A stretch of DNA of 64,000 bases from Lichenostomus cassidix (taxonomy: Eukaryota > Chordata > Aves > Passeriformes > Meliphagidae), in NCBI GenBank assembly GCA_008360975.2, contig CM039182.1, positions 107,002,443 through 107,066,442 of the forward strand, given 5' to 3'. The position numbers and the translations under genes are program-made. Positions 41,122 through 53,000 of the stretch are shown piece after piece (positions within the stretch are counted from its first letter, which is position 1; each line of letters opens with the position of its first letter). Under the pieces are notes generated by a model that saw nothing but the letters and a program-made list of their open reading frames with translations, was not told the DNA's origin and did no database searches.

Positions 41122-42797
41122 TACTGTTGTTCCTGGAGCCGTGAACTTTGCAGGACCTCTTCTCACAGACAGTTGAGTCTAAGCATCTAAGTTGACAGCA
41201 ATTTCACACCACTTGGAATAGTATTGCAGATGTAACAAAACAAAACACAAAAAGGTTTTGAAATGCCTTTGATGCTTTTTTCATTTAAAAGATGACCAGC
41301 ATGTTTATCACCAAAAGCCAGATTACTTGTGGAGAAATGCTATGAAAGAAGAGAAACAGATTGTTATCTACATGGATTCATCTGCTTTCTGGACAGACTT
41401 TGGTACACAATGAAACATGGTCAAGAGACAATTCTGTTACACTAGATCCTGTACCAAGACAAAGTACAAGCTCAGTTGTTTAAGGCATGTCTTTGTATAA
41501 ATAGCCCCTGTGTCTTAGATCTGGCTAAGCTGCCTGGCTAGACATTGGCCAGACACTGGAATATGTGTGCCTTAAGCCTTGAAATCTGAACAAAATCTGT
41601 ATAGTCCTAGGATTAACTTTAGTCCTTGAGATTTGTCCTTACTTCAGATTACCCTTTCCCAATTTTTATCTAGCATGAACATGCTGAGCTGCAACTCATT
41701 TCTCAGGTGCATGTGGTGCTGTAAACAAATTATCTTTATTCTCTGCTAAATAGAGCAAGAAAATCTTCAAACCTGCCTAAAATAACAACTCCTCTTTATA
41801 TTCCCAGTGTGAGTTTCTTTTCATTCTGTGACAACCTAAGCTGCTTCTGCAGCTCACGTGTTAACTCCTGTTTGGCTTGTCCCCAGGGATCTTCCTTCTT
41901 TACTTCCTTCACTATCTCCCTGCTTTTAATTTTAAATTTTTCCCCCCTGCCTTGCATATCTTTATTTTGCCTGTGGTAACTCTTCCTGGCTCCAAACTGT
42001 CTTTCTATGGAGTGGTGAGCCTCTTAAAGTTCAGTTTCTTCTGTCCCAAGTGTTTTCATCTCAGCAGATAACCATTAAGATTTAATTACTAACTGCTGCC
42101 TAAGTTCTGGATAGGTTGTAATGCAGACCTTGGTCAGCAGTACATGTGCATGGGGATATCCCAAAATACACTTCACTTCTTAGTAACAGCTTCATAATAT
42201 CAGCCAGAGATAATAGATATTGTGCACAGACTTTCCTCTGCTTAGAATGTAAACCACCACTTCCTTGATGCCCTATGATGCAGCTATACAAACAGACAAA
42301 TTTTCTTCTTCCTCTAGCTCATTTACTCAGCACTCAAGAACCAATCTAGAATGATGGATCTGGTTTTAATCCAGATGGCTTGATGTAGTGCTTTCTCTTT
42401 CTCTCACTAACTCCCTCACTCCTCTGGTTTATTCTGCAATTTGTCTGCGTTGTTTGGATCTGTTTTACAGCCTTTTGTAGAAAAGGTATTTTGCTTTCTC
42501 CTTTGCTGGGTATCTGACATCTGTGCTGCCATTGTCTGCCAAGCCTTTCAAGTCACTCCCACCGCCGTGGTCTTTAAAGTCAGCTTTGCATTAGAGAGGC
42601 ACAGATTGTCTCATGAGGTGGCATCACTCCTACAGGTAGCAGGTATATTCCTGGCAACTTGTCTTAAGCTTACAGTGGAATAGCATAACTGATAAGGGCT
42701 AAAGATGTCTGCAATATGCTAGTAGAGCTCTGTGAAGAAACTTAGGCAGTGCTTGTTTGTCTCCATCTCTGCCCACTATTGTAATCGTGATATTGGT

Positions 42798-42982
42798 AAT
42801 CTACTGGGCACTTCTGAGAATTAAGAAAAAAGCCCAGCAAAACTGCTTATACTCTCAAGATGTATGTGTGAGGATAATGAATATTATTATCCTCTCTTTA
42901 AAAACTGAGAGGCTGTGCATAAATGATTTACTTAGGGCCCCAAAGGAGTCTGTGTTTGACTAGGGAGCTGAACTTTAATTGT
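42798..42982 (-). mobile_element. Ancient MIR-like SINE fragment
   Basis: Read on the plus strand, the order of segments follows the reverse complement of a MIR/CORE-SINE. A CTACTGGGCACTTCTGAGAA stretch matches the 'TGTGCCAGGCACTGTTCTAAG' part. GTGAGGATAATGAATATTAT then TATCCTC matches 'TGAGGTAGGTACTATTATTATCCCC'. AACTGAGAGGCTGTGCATAA and ACTTAGGGCCCC match 'AACTGAGGCACAGAGAGGTTAAG...ACTTGCCCAAGG'. The order and spacing agree better than isolated words would by chance. Divergence is high, as expected for MIR in birds. Confidence 0.5.
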
Positions 42983-43204
42983 ACCTGACTTTAATCCTAT
43001 GTTCTGACTGTACCTCCCTCATTACCTACCTGTCCATTTTCATTAGTGCTCATATCCATCAGCCTCATTAATAAATATGTGAGGGTGTTTTATCATGGCT
43101 ACTAAACAAGAAACTTAATCAGGACCTGGACTGGAAATGTTTACTTGTCTCAAACACACATTGCCTAAATTTGCTGTCATTTACACTGAATGCCAGCTAC
43201 ATTA

Positions 43205-43233
43205 TGACATTAACCATGACTCAGTTAATGTCA
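43205..43233. other. Perfect 10-bp inverted repeat with AP-1 site in the loop
   Basis: TGACATTAAC (43205-43214) pairs with GTTAATGTCA (43224-43233). The 9-base loop CATGACTCA contains the AP-1 consensus TGACTCA (43217-43223). Confidence 0.75.
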
Positions 43234-43496
43234 GCCATTAACCTCAGGTTATGGTCACAGAATCACAAGTGACTGAACTACTGTTTTTTTAAGAGACTAA
43301 TGCCTGCAGCGGGAAATTATTGTCCCCAGAGGGGACAGTCCTGTGACAATTTCAGTCAGTCTAAGTCAGCATGTCCAAGGTTCTACCTTTATTGGCAACT
43401 CCTGAAAGATATTTCCATTCCTTTTCTCTCACTGGCACCAATTCCAATATGCTCTTCAGGGTGAAAATATTCAGGAAGGAAAATCAGTCCAAACAT

Positions 43497-43524
43497 ATTT
43501 ATTATTTATTTTTATTATTATTAG
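43497..43524. repeat. (TTA)n-like AT tract
   Basis: TATTTATTATTTATTTTTAT followed by three TTA units. Confidence 0.85.
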
Positions 43525-44782
43525 GCTACTTTGACTCTCTGAACTGGCTTATTCTCCAGTCATGCACAAAGCAGTGCTGGCACATCAGAAAGTACAAGAT
43601 CATTGTCTGCTCTGGTTTATGCTGTTCAGCAACCTCAGCTGAAAGTCTGGTGGCTGCCCACAAGGGCTGGGAAGGTCCCAGGTCCTCGCCATGCAAAATA
43701 AAAACAACTAACTTTAACACCACTGAAAACTAGCTAAGAGTAGAAAAATGATCAGTGTCTGTCTCACATGAAGAGCATTAACTTCTTTTAATTAGTTTAC
43801 TTGATCATGTGAAATTATCCTACCCTACCTACAGAACTTGTGTTGGACTTGGGAACAGTGACTGGAAAGATAATAAAGCCAGTTACCAGCTGCTGCTGAA
43901 GTTACTGCCTGAGTTCATCAACAGGTATGTCTGCTTGGTGATTGAAGTTTAAAACAGAAATATGTGATAGGTTAAGTTGCTTCCCTTGGTTATGGAGGAG
44001 TAGACCTACTCTCAGGAGCAGACTTACTACTTACTCTGCCGCCTCTGTAACAATCTTTTGCAGAGGATGCAGGGGAGAGAGGCTGGGGAAATAACTTCCT
44101 CAGCTTCCTTGAGAAGGAATAACGTACCAGAGTCCTTGCCAATGGTTTAACACAGCTGCCACCTGCAGCTACTGCTGGAGAAGAAGGTCTCAGTTACAGG
44201 GGGTATATCTCTGAAGGATTATTTCAGCAGCACTGAAATCTTGAAAATACAGAGGAAAAAATGCATAATTTTTTATTTGCTGCACAATATCATTTCAATT
44301 TTCACTGGAATAGTTTATGAGTTTGGATCAAGTTTAGTCAGAATTTTGTCAGAAAAACATGAGAAGATAATGTTTACTTTTAATTTAAAAGACTTTGCTC
44401 TCTCTTTTCAAAAGCATTTATTAATCCAGCCTTCTTTGCTTATGTATTACTGCTCTAACCTTCTACCTAGGTGTATTACAGAGTTAGTTTATGAGCTTTT
44501 GTTCCAGCTGATCTATTTTGAATAACTAATGAAATACTAATTTGAACAGAAGTACCTTAATCATCAGTTGATAAATTCGGTCAGTCTTTCTTCATTTCTG
44601 TGATTCAGGACTAAGCTGGGCTGGGGACTAAAGACCTTTCATACCTGCATAGGACCTTTCATTCAGCCTTAAATAAAGGTTCTCACTGCAGCTAAGGGGA
44701 TCTAAGAAGTGACTTGCTGACCTTAAGAACCCCTTTTTATCTTGTCTGTCACAGCAAAATCAAGGTTAAACAACTGATTCTA

Positions 44783-44822
44783 CCAAACCAAGCCAAACTA
44801 AAACAAAACCAAGCCAACAAAA
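44783..44822. repeat. A/C-rich low-complexity tract
   Basis: AACCAAGCCAAAC-type units with irregular spacing. Confidence 0.85.
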
Positions 44823-44989
44823 ATGCTGATTTATTGGAGCTGCCTTAGCACCTGGATGAGGGGCTGTTTAACACTTTAAAAAGTACCACAGCTTGTGGAT
44901 AAAGGAGAGCACTGCACAAACAAGAACAGGACTTCAGCAGGCATAACTTGGATCTGTTGCATCTGTTGAAGCTGTTGGGAAACTGGATG

Positions 44990-45439
44990 TCAGGGAACAG
45001 CAGAGCCAGCTGTGCCAGAAGCTGTGGAGAGCTGTGTGTGTGGGTGACAGCATGGCCAGCAGGCAGTGCCCTCACACACACAGGATGCAGTCCCATGGTA
45101 CCCCAGCAAGAAGAGCAGAACAGGTCCACTGATAGCACTGGGGTCAGCCGCAGTCCAGATCACCATGTGAGTCCATAGGGATGGGATAGGTGCAGGGACA
45201 ACCTGGAAATAAATCAAGGTCAGGATCAGCAAGGTGCACACCCAGTGCAGACTGGTGAATAGCTCAGGCAAGGACCTGAGGGTAAATGTGGGAGTGGGGA
45301 CCAGCAGCTCATCCTGCACAGTATCCTGTCCCTGGTCCCAGGGTGGCTGTGCCATGCCAGCACTGGCACTGGGGGTAGGCAGGCAGTCCCTGGGTGAGAA
45401 GAGCTTACAGAGCCTGATGGCACCCTCAGGGACAAGCAC
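44990..45439 (-). other. 149-codon minus-strand frame in a GC-richer patch, no recognised product
   Basis: The frame runs through a locally GC-richer patch of about 44.9-45.5 kb. The conceptual peptide has one hydrophobic run (WVCTLLILTLIYFQVV) near its middle and Cys-rich clusters near its end. Open frames also cover the same bases on the opposite strand and in another minus frame, as happens when TA-containing stops are rare. I find no domain, no Kozak context and no conserved splice sites. Probably non-coding. Confidence 0.12.
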
Positions 45440-47717
45440 TGGATGCTGAAAATGAGCCCATAAACTCCTGGTGTAACTACATGTTTATGTTACTCAGCTG
45501 AGCTTCCTTCTGCCTCTGACCATTTCTGTCCTCTCCCACCTCTCTGTTCAGCTACTGCCACCCTCAGCCATACCACTGCAGGCTGGGGTGCCAGACTCTC
45601 AAGCATGTCCCTGAAGCCTTGCAGGTTAAAAAGAAGCATCCCAAAACAACAAGAAAGAATTTCCCCAAACCTTTCAAGTCTCCTCAAGCAGATATGCCTA
45701 ATTATTGGGAGGATTGTTGGGAACACTGCAACTTAGGTTGCCTTCCCTGCCAAAGAAAATACACAATCAAGAAAAAAAATCAGTCACAAGACAGGCTCTT
45801 TGTGGATTTTTGCCTCCTATATGGATATTTCTCTTTCTGTTACACTAAAAACACTTCATGTGTTTAATTAGAGAGTACATAACCTGTTCACGTTCTTAAT
45901 CATAGTGCCTTTGTCTATTTAGAAGAAAACTGCATTTAAATAAACCCAATGCAAAAGAAAACAATAATGAAAAGAGCACAGGTGGGCATTTTTAATAGAT
46001 TCCTTCCTTCCTCTGCCTCCAGTGTGTGTTTTCATGTCCCTGAAATGTATTGCAGTGCTTCAGGTCACTTTGCTTAAGCCACCTTCCATAACATTACAGA
46101 GTAAATGCAGAAGACTAATAATAACATGGACTGATGATTCACAGAGAGATGTACTTTAGTGGGTACATAGAAACAAAGGTGCTTTCCTAGGACTGTGCTG
46201 AGGAAAAGATTAATTTGACATATAAATCTATTACATAACCTAAATGTGCTGCATTATCACTGCTAACAGTAAAGACAACAACAACTTTATTGTCTGAAGT
46301 TTTCTCTGTCACTGCACAGTAATTATCTGACCTATCTCTAAGGTCACTGTATACTGTGCTTGTATTTCAAGTTGTTTGAGACTACTGTAATTATTAAATC
46401 CATTACAGCTGCATACACTTTTTCAGTAGGAACTCCAGAAAAAACAGAATCCAAACACTTTTATGGCCTCAATATCTATAAAACTAACAAAGTACTATTT
46501 TAATCCCGAAAATCTGCCAGAGAGAAAACTCTAGTTTTAGCTATGTCTTGCAGTCCTAAAAAGTTTTCTTCTTTCTCTTATCAAGGCTGCAGAATGCACA
46601 CAGCAGTAGATATGCTTGACGTTATCTGTAGGAGGATAAAAGCCCACACAGCAGCTTCTCTGTGCTGGACAATTTTGAAGCTGTTGGGAACAGTTTCTGT
46701 CCTTTCAAAGTATTACCGCATGCACATCAGGGGCTGTGGTACTGTCTGGTCTAATTTAATCACTGTAATGTGGAAGATAATCTTTCAGACTACCACACAG
46801 CGTGGGATTTGGGTCTGGCACCCTTCAGTTTTGAACATCAGTGCTCCAAGACAGCATCTCTTATAAAAATAAAATGAAAATATAAAGAAAGAAATAGAGC
46901 TGATTATCATAAATTCAAGAACTAAAAATAAGCAGAAGAGAAAAAAGAAAAAAAAAGATTTAAGTGGCGTAATATCAAACTGAATGTTATTCAAGATTTT
47001 ACCAGTGAAACAGAGAATTTTTCTTTTCTAAGGCCCCTTTAACAGGGAAAGTTCTGTTAAAAAGTTTAATGAGGTAACATTAAGATATATTATGATTTGT
47101 CATTGTTTTCTCTTCTTCTCCCAAGCCCAAAAATCTGTAGTTGCAGAGAATAAAACATTCACTGAAGAAACAACTAAAGCTTTATTAGGTAACAAGTGCT
47201 GAATAATATATGTTGAAATCCAGTGTAGAAATATGTGCTGTATTTTAATGTGTGTAAAGCTTTTAACTTGTGGAGTGGCATTTAAAAACCCCATATTAAT
47301 AAACAAGTTTCCTGTCATGAAATGAGAATAATCACAGTCTAACATTTTTTATGCAGCTCGCTCGACTGTGGCTAGTATTCAGATGCCTGCTTGATAGATG
47401 ACTTAGAAATGATGTTTCTTTTAGGCAATAAGATGCACTAAGGGTCTTTTAAAGTTTCTTTGTTAAAGGAAACAGTTTTTTTTCGACGCACTGCCATGGT
47501 AGTTAATTAACTAACATCCATTAAAAATGTTCAAGTTGTCGATACAATGCTTAATTTGGATTAAAAACCCCTAAAGTTTATGTTCTCCAAAGCTTTCCTG
47601 TGATGTCTATTAGTCAAATACAAGCTACATAGCTTCTCTATTTCTTGGCACTTGACCATCACAGCTGCCATAAAACCACCTCAGTGGATAAGGACAGTTA
47701 ACTGTATGAACTCACCA

Positions 47718-48166
47718 AATCACAGAATCACAAAATCATAAAATCGTTTTTGTTGGAAGGGACTTCAAAGATTCATACAGTTCCAACCTCCCTGCCAAGG
47801 CCAGGGACACTTTCCACTAGACCAGGCTGCTCAGAGCCCCATCCAACCTGGCCTTGAAAAATTTCAGGTATGGGGCATCCACAACTCCTCTGGGCAGCCT
47901 GGGCCAGTGCTTCACCACTCTCACAGCAGAGAATTTCTTCCTAATATCTAATCTAAACATACTCCCGTTTCAGTTTAAAGCCATTCCCCTTGTCCTGTCA
48001 CTACATAGCCTTGTAAAAAGTCCCTTTCCAGTTCTTTTGTAGTCGCCCTTTAGTTACTGGAATGTTGCTCCAAGGTCTCCCCATGGCCTTCTCCTCCTCA
48101 GGCTGAACAACCCCAACTCCCTCAACCTGTCTTCATAGGAGAGGTGCCCTGTCCTCCGATCGTCAA
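47718..48166 (-). mobile_element. CR1 LINE 3' end (5'-truncated copy)
   Basis: This is a minus-strand CR1 3' fragment of about 450 bp. The left edge carries the tail as AATCACAGAATCACAAAATC, followed by TTGGAAGGGACTTCAAAG, CATCCAACCTGGCCTTGAA, the 'GGGCAGCCTGGGCCAGTGC' segment, 'AGAATTTCTTCCTAATATC', and the end of the ORF2-like region at CTTCATAGGAGAGGTGCCCT. It keeps the stretch from about 47891 to 48070 that the copy at 32160-33808 has lost, so it serves as an internal reference. The right end near 48166 is a standard 5' truncation into unique sequence. No coding capacity remains. Confidence 0.95.
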
Positions 48167-48381
48167 TTATTAGGAAGTATTCATGTTATAAACATTGATA
48201 CATAAGAGATATTTAATATCTGTAGATGTAAAGCAGAGAACTAGACAAAGCTTTTTGCATTTCAGACATTTGGAACAATGACATCTGGGTTTAATATTAA
48301 CATTTATTTATGTCGCCACTTGTGGCTAGCACAGGTTTTTCCCATGAGAAATTTTCTTGTGTTTTATAAATAAAGTTTGGA

Positions 48382-48577
48382 TGTTGTTGGAACAGTGTCC
48401 CAGAACTTGGACAGTGCAGGCCTGGCCAATCAGGCCTGGGGGAAGGCTTCTGACTGACCAATCTGGGTGACTTTTGAGAACTCTATATATGTGGTGAAAT
48501 CAAAACAATAAAGGTCATTCCTTCTTGCCACTGAGAACTGGTGCCTTCATTACTCTGCTAGCTGCTCAACAGCAACA
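48382..48577 (+). mobile_element. LTR-like promoter/polyadenylation block (candidate solo LTR)
   Basis: A compact plus-strand arrangement fits a small LTR. It has TGTTGTTGG at the left edge, an NF-Y type box GGCCAATCAGG (48424-48434), a second CCAAT box (48458-48462), a TATA box CTCTATATATG (48481-48491), and AATAAA (48507-48512). A right edge ending in CAACAGCAACA mirrors the TGTTGTTG start. The whole is about 196 bp, short for an LTR. I found no clean target-site duplication and cannot name the family, so the edges are tentative. It begins about 215 bp after the CR1 copy ending at 48166. Confidence 0.5.
48424..48512 (+). promoter_or_regulatory. CCAAT-CCAAT-TATA-AATAAA cluster of the candidate LTR
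   Basis: Two CCAAT boxes, a TATATAT core and a polyadenylation signal lie within 90 bp in the order expected for an LTR. Separation of the TATA box from AATAAA by only about 20 bp implies a very short transcribed R segment. Activity is not shown by sequence. Confidence 0.4.
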
Positions 48578-50007
48578 GCCACTCACATGTTTGAGGATGG
48601 GACAACTCCCATGTGTTGCAGAAGAAGGTGACTGTGAGCCTTAAAAGCAGAGACATGCCTTGTAGTTGGAAGTATTCAGGTATATGTATTGCTGTGAACA
48701 GGCTGACTCCTCCTGAGGACAAATAGAGCCATTGTGCCTATATAGGGGTGATATAGGAGAATGTTTAAGGTCAAGGCTGTGGATTATTTCACTGAAAACG
48801 GCATTTAATCAAGATGTTTTCACAGCTGAATTTGTCACGAAGAAACCACTTCTTCTCCAACATCATCTTTACATGTACCATTTTTTATCAGCGTAATTTC
48901 TGATGATTTTGCCAGGAAATGCATTTTCCTTTAGGCAACCTCTTGCAGCAGTGGTCAGCACATATCATATCAGAGCTGAAAAATACAGACAGCTTATCAT
49001 AAAATCAGAGCTGTAGTATAGTAGGTATTATGTATGTATTATACCAAGGCTGGGATTGTAACACACACTATATTAAAATGTATAATTATTGTATTGCTAA
49101 ATCTCCATTCTAAGCAGGAAAAGGAAATACAAAATTAATTTATTATAAATATTAAATATTTTTCTACTTTATAAACTGGGCCTATGAAAGTAGTGAGGAT
49201 TCAACTCACTCCTAAAATTCTCCTTTTAAATTTGGAAATATATATTCTGTCACAAACTTTAAGTCAAAACTTTAAGAAATGGATGGTATCTTGATTAAAA
49301 AAGGATTTAATCAGAGCTATGTAAAAGGTTAAACCATAAAATGATAGAATATTTTAAAATGTTACACAATTATACAATATTATTCTTGTTACACCTAATT
49401 ATATTATTCCCACTGTGCACTGTAATTGTTGTTTCAAAATAATGTGAAAACAGTTAAGAAATTACATAGATTAAAATGAAAATGTTTAAACCCCAAATTA
49501 ATATTTCCCCAAAAGAGTTTAGGTTTGCTTATACAGCCAGTCATTCTGAGGGGTTTTTCTATCAGCATTATCTTTTTGGTGCATTTTCAGTGGCAAATCC
49601 CTTATCCAGGGTAGAACTGGTGATGCCACACATATGCTAGGGAAAGGCAGCAAAGAAGAAATTCAATTCACCATTCATCATGTCCCCAGAATTTCAGCTG
49701 ATGATCAGCAGAGTTAGCTAGAAGGCACACACTGGAGGAGATTTAACCTGTGACACCACTGCTATTTCAGACCCCAGCCTTCCTCACTAAGGTTCAGCAA
49801 GTAAATTTATGACAATTTTACTGTCAAAAAGAAGACTTGGATTTTTAACATATGCTAACAGGGGCATATTATTAAATATACATATAGCTATTAATAGCTG
49901 AGTTTTCAAAATAGCAGGGATATCTTGAATACAGCTCCTGGAATTATAGCTGGCATAATTTTTTCCCCTGTGTTCCGACTGGGCTGGCTTGCTCATGTAT
50001 TCACTGT

Positions 50008-50010
50008 GTA

Positions 50011-50046
<36 letters not shown>
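50008..50046. repeat. (TA)n microsatellite with TGTG interruption
   Basis: GTATATATGTGTGTATATAT continuing as pure TA to 50046. It causes the Tyr-Ile repeats seen in a minus-strand frame, which is not a gene. Confidence 0.95.
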
Positions 50047-53000
50047 CAAATGATATCAATGTATTTACATTCCAGCAGTATTACTTCAACAATAAAGTAT
50101 TATTCAAGGTGAAGAAGAATATCCTATAGCCCAATTGTAATATATAGCTAATTTTAGGATGCATCTCTCCCTCCTTATACTTTTGAACTTCACATTTACA
50201 GTGAGACAAAAACATGCACATGGCCATTTACTGCAGACGTGCTGTAAATCAGGACCATGACTTACTGTATCTGTGGAGAAGGAACTGTTTCTGGTTTTAT
50301 CTTTGAATAAATGAAGGGGTCCTGGCACAACCCATGAATGCTACTTTTATATTAATAAATGCCCTTTTGTTCTTGCTCTGCCTCATGAGAGTTTTTGCAA
50401 TCAATCAGGGTTTGGACCCAAACCCTGCCACCTCCCAGTACAGAACACTAAAGAGATATTTATGGCCAAGGCAGAGTACCTATCACTGGTGTCTGGTGTG
50501 GCTGGCATGCAGCACTAAGTCATTTATATTGGCACTTACTACTCACCCAGAAATTTGGTTGCTGTGTGTCGATACTGAATTTCACCCATTTCCTACTGTC
50601 TGCATTTTGTAGATATTACTTTTTTTGACTTCCCTTAGTAGATGTCCATCTCTGCACAGGGAACTATCTCTGCCTTTGGTAGAGAAGATATGTCAGAGGC
50701 ATGGCGAGGAGAAGGATAAAACGAAGTTTTTTCTGTTGATTTCAGCTCTGGGTCAGTGATGGATGAAAAGGCGACTAACACAAACTATCACAGCAGCTGA
50801 GGGAGTTGTAAATATTTTCACACCAATCCTTTCATCTGCAAAGAAAAAGCTGGTTGGGCTTAAAAAAGAATGAAAATAGAAGTATGCTTAAGGAGTTTCA
50901 GCAAATCTTAGTTGAAGGAAAACTGCAAAAGTAGGACAGAAAACTGTAGTGGTATTAAAAAGTGATTCTGTCATGATTGAACACCAACTTTTTTTGCTGA
51001 AGAGAAAAATTGGTTGATTCTGATGGCTGCAAAATACTCATATTATCAGATTTGGCTTAAAAACAAGTGGAAACATCCTGCTTGTAACATAAGCAACTGC
51101 ACAAGTTGTGATTTGAAGTAAAATATGTATGGACATTTTCATAGAGTGTACATGTTGACTGCTGCTAGCAGTTGTGGTGACGTACTGGGCCCCGTGGGAA
51201 GGCCATTGCATGGTTTTGTTAGGGGAGAAAACACAAGCCATAGCTATGTTTGTGACAATTCCCAGCTGGCTTCCATGCTAGTGACAGAAATAATTACCAT
51301 AAATAGATTTTTAGCTCTTTAATGCTTCTGATATTATATTGCACTGAGAATATGTTTCCAGAAAATCATACAGCTTGTTATAACTTTTTTATGTTTCATG
51401 TGTGATTTATTACTACTTATTATTTATTATGATTATTTCTATTGTGAATATATTTGCACTGAAATACTCTTTAGGGAAGGGTTGCCTCAAAGTAGAAAAT
51501 AAAGTAACTGTGAAGTGACTGCCCCCACTACAGAATATTCCAATTATGTAGTCAGAATACATCTATTGCAATTCAATGTATAGCTCTGTGATTTGGCTTA
51601 CTTCCTAACCAGTTTCTAACTATGGAATTGGCATGTTCAATGGCAGGGCTGTCTGCCAGCTGTGATGCACAGTAAAGCAAAGGTGTGTTCAGATTTAAAG
51701 TTTTCACCTGTAATCTTGATGTGTGTCATGAATGCACTCATCAAATCAGGCCTCCCTGTGTGTGCAGAATAAGTGGGAATAGTTAAATGGTAGCAAACAA
51801 CTGATGGAGAGATGGTCAAGCAAGTGTAATATGATGGATTATTTCTCAGAGTGTGACTCCACGTATATACAGCACATAAAAGTGTGTATGAACAACTTTT
51901 ATCACAGGAAGGACATTAAGCATGACTCACTAAACTTTCAGGTGTGGGACAGACCTGACTTTTTATCTCCATCACAGAATGCTTTGTGATACCTTCATAC
52001 AGGCACCTTTTCTGGCTCTGGAGAAGTACAGAGTGTTACTTTCTACCTGCTTTTTGACTGGTGATGATGATGAAAGTATCTATTGTGCTATCTATTTAAA
52101 TGCAAACAAGCATTTAAAGGTGAAATAATTTATATATTGGCATCACTTTGCAACCAGAAGTTCTAGACAGGTAGCTCTCAGGAAAGCAAATTCTTGCTAG
52201 GAAAGCCAAGATTTTAGCAGTGGAAAGGCAAAGAAAACAGGAATTTGCTCTTTAACGGTCCTTATCCATTACACAACCAACATTAAAGGTGCAGATTTAT
52301 TTATCTGAAAAATCTGACAGTTAGAAATGACAATGTTGAGGTATTTGATATATGTGGACAGGTTCACTAGTGTTCTTTGGTCGCTTTCTGCTGTTCCAGC
52401 ACAGCCATAAACCCAGCTGGATTTACAGCTGCTTTGTTTGCTAGAGCAATGAAAAAGGGGCCAGGGTGTCCCTGTGAAAATGGCTCATATTCTGTAGCCT
52501 AGATTCTCAACAATAGGAACTTAAATCCACATCTAGGTGATTAAATAAGTGGCCTTCTTTTCTGAAGTGCTGAGCCTACTTGTGTCCCACTGAGCCATTA
52601 AAGAAACTTGAGTTTAATAGTTTCTGATGTGCAAGACTCTACCTGCTGTGGCTGGGATGTCAGGCTTCAGGTGTGGAATGAAGGACTGGTTTGGAGATGG
52701 GGCTTGTACAGATTGCAGAACAAGTTTTCCAAATTGCTGGATGAGGTGTAGTCCTACACTCAGGAATGTGTGGAGAAGGGATGATTAGGTGACAAATGCT
52801 CAGCACTCAGAGATGTTATAGCCCTGATTCAGTGCTCAGCAGCCTGAAAATCAGAATGTGCCTGTGTGGGCCTAAAAGTGATTTGACAAGAGTAATTAAT
52901 CCTAATAGAAAATACACATACTGTTAACAGCAAATTTTCACTTCTTGACAGTTGGGCAAGAAAATGCAGCACTATGTCAACATGCCTTTGCATCTACTGG

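Larger units (their letters stand above)
41122..47717. other. Gene-free DNA between two CR1 fragments
   Basis: Contains the MIR-like SINE, the AP-1 hairpin, the TTA tract, an A/C tract and the GC-richer patch near 45 kb, all listed separately. Nothing else recognisable. Confidence 0.65.

Noticed and set aside
47854..48042. 62-codon plus-strand frame
   Set aside because: Falls inside the CR1 3' fragment on the strand opposite the element.
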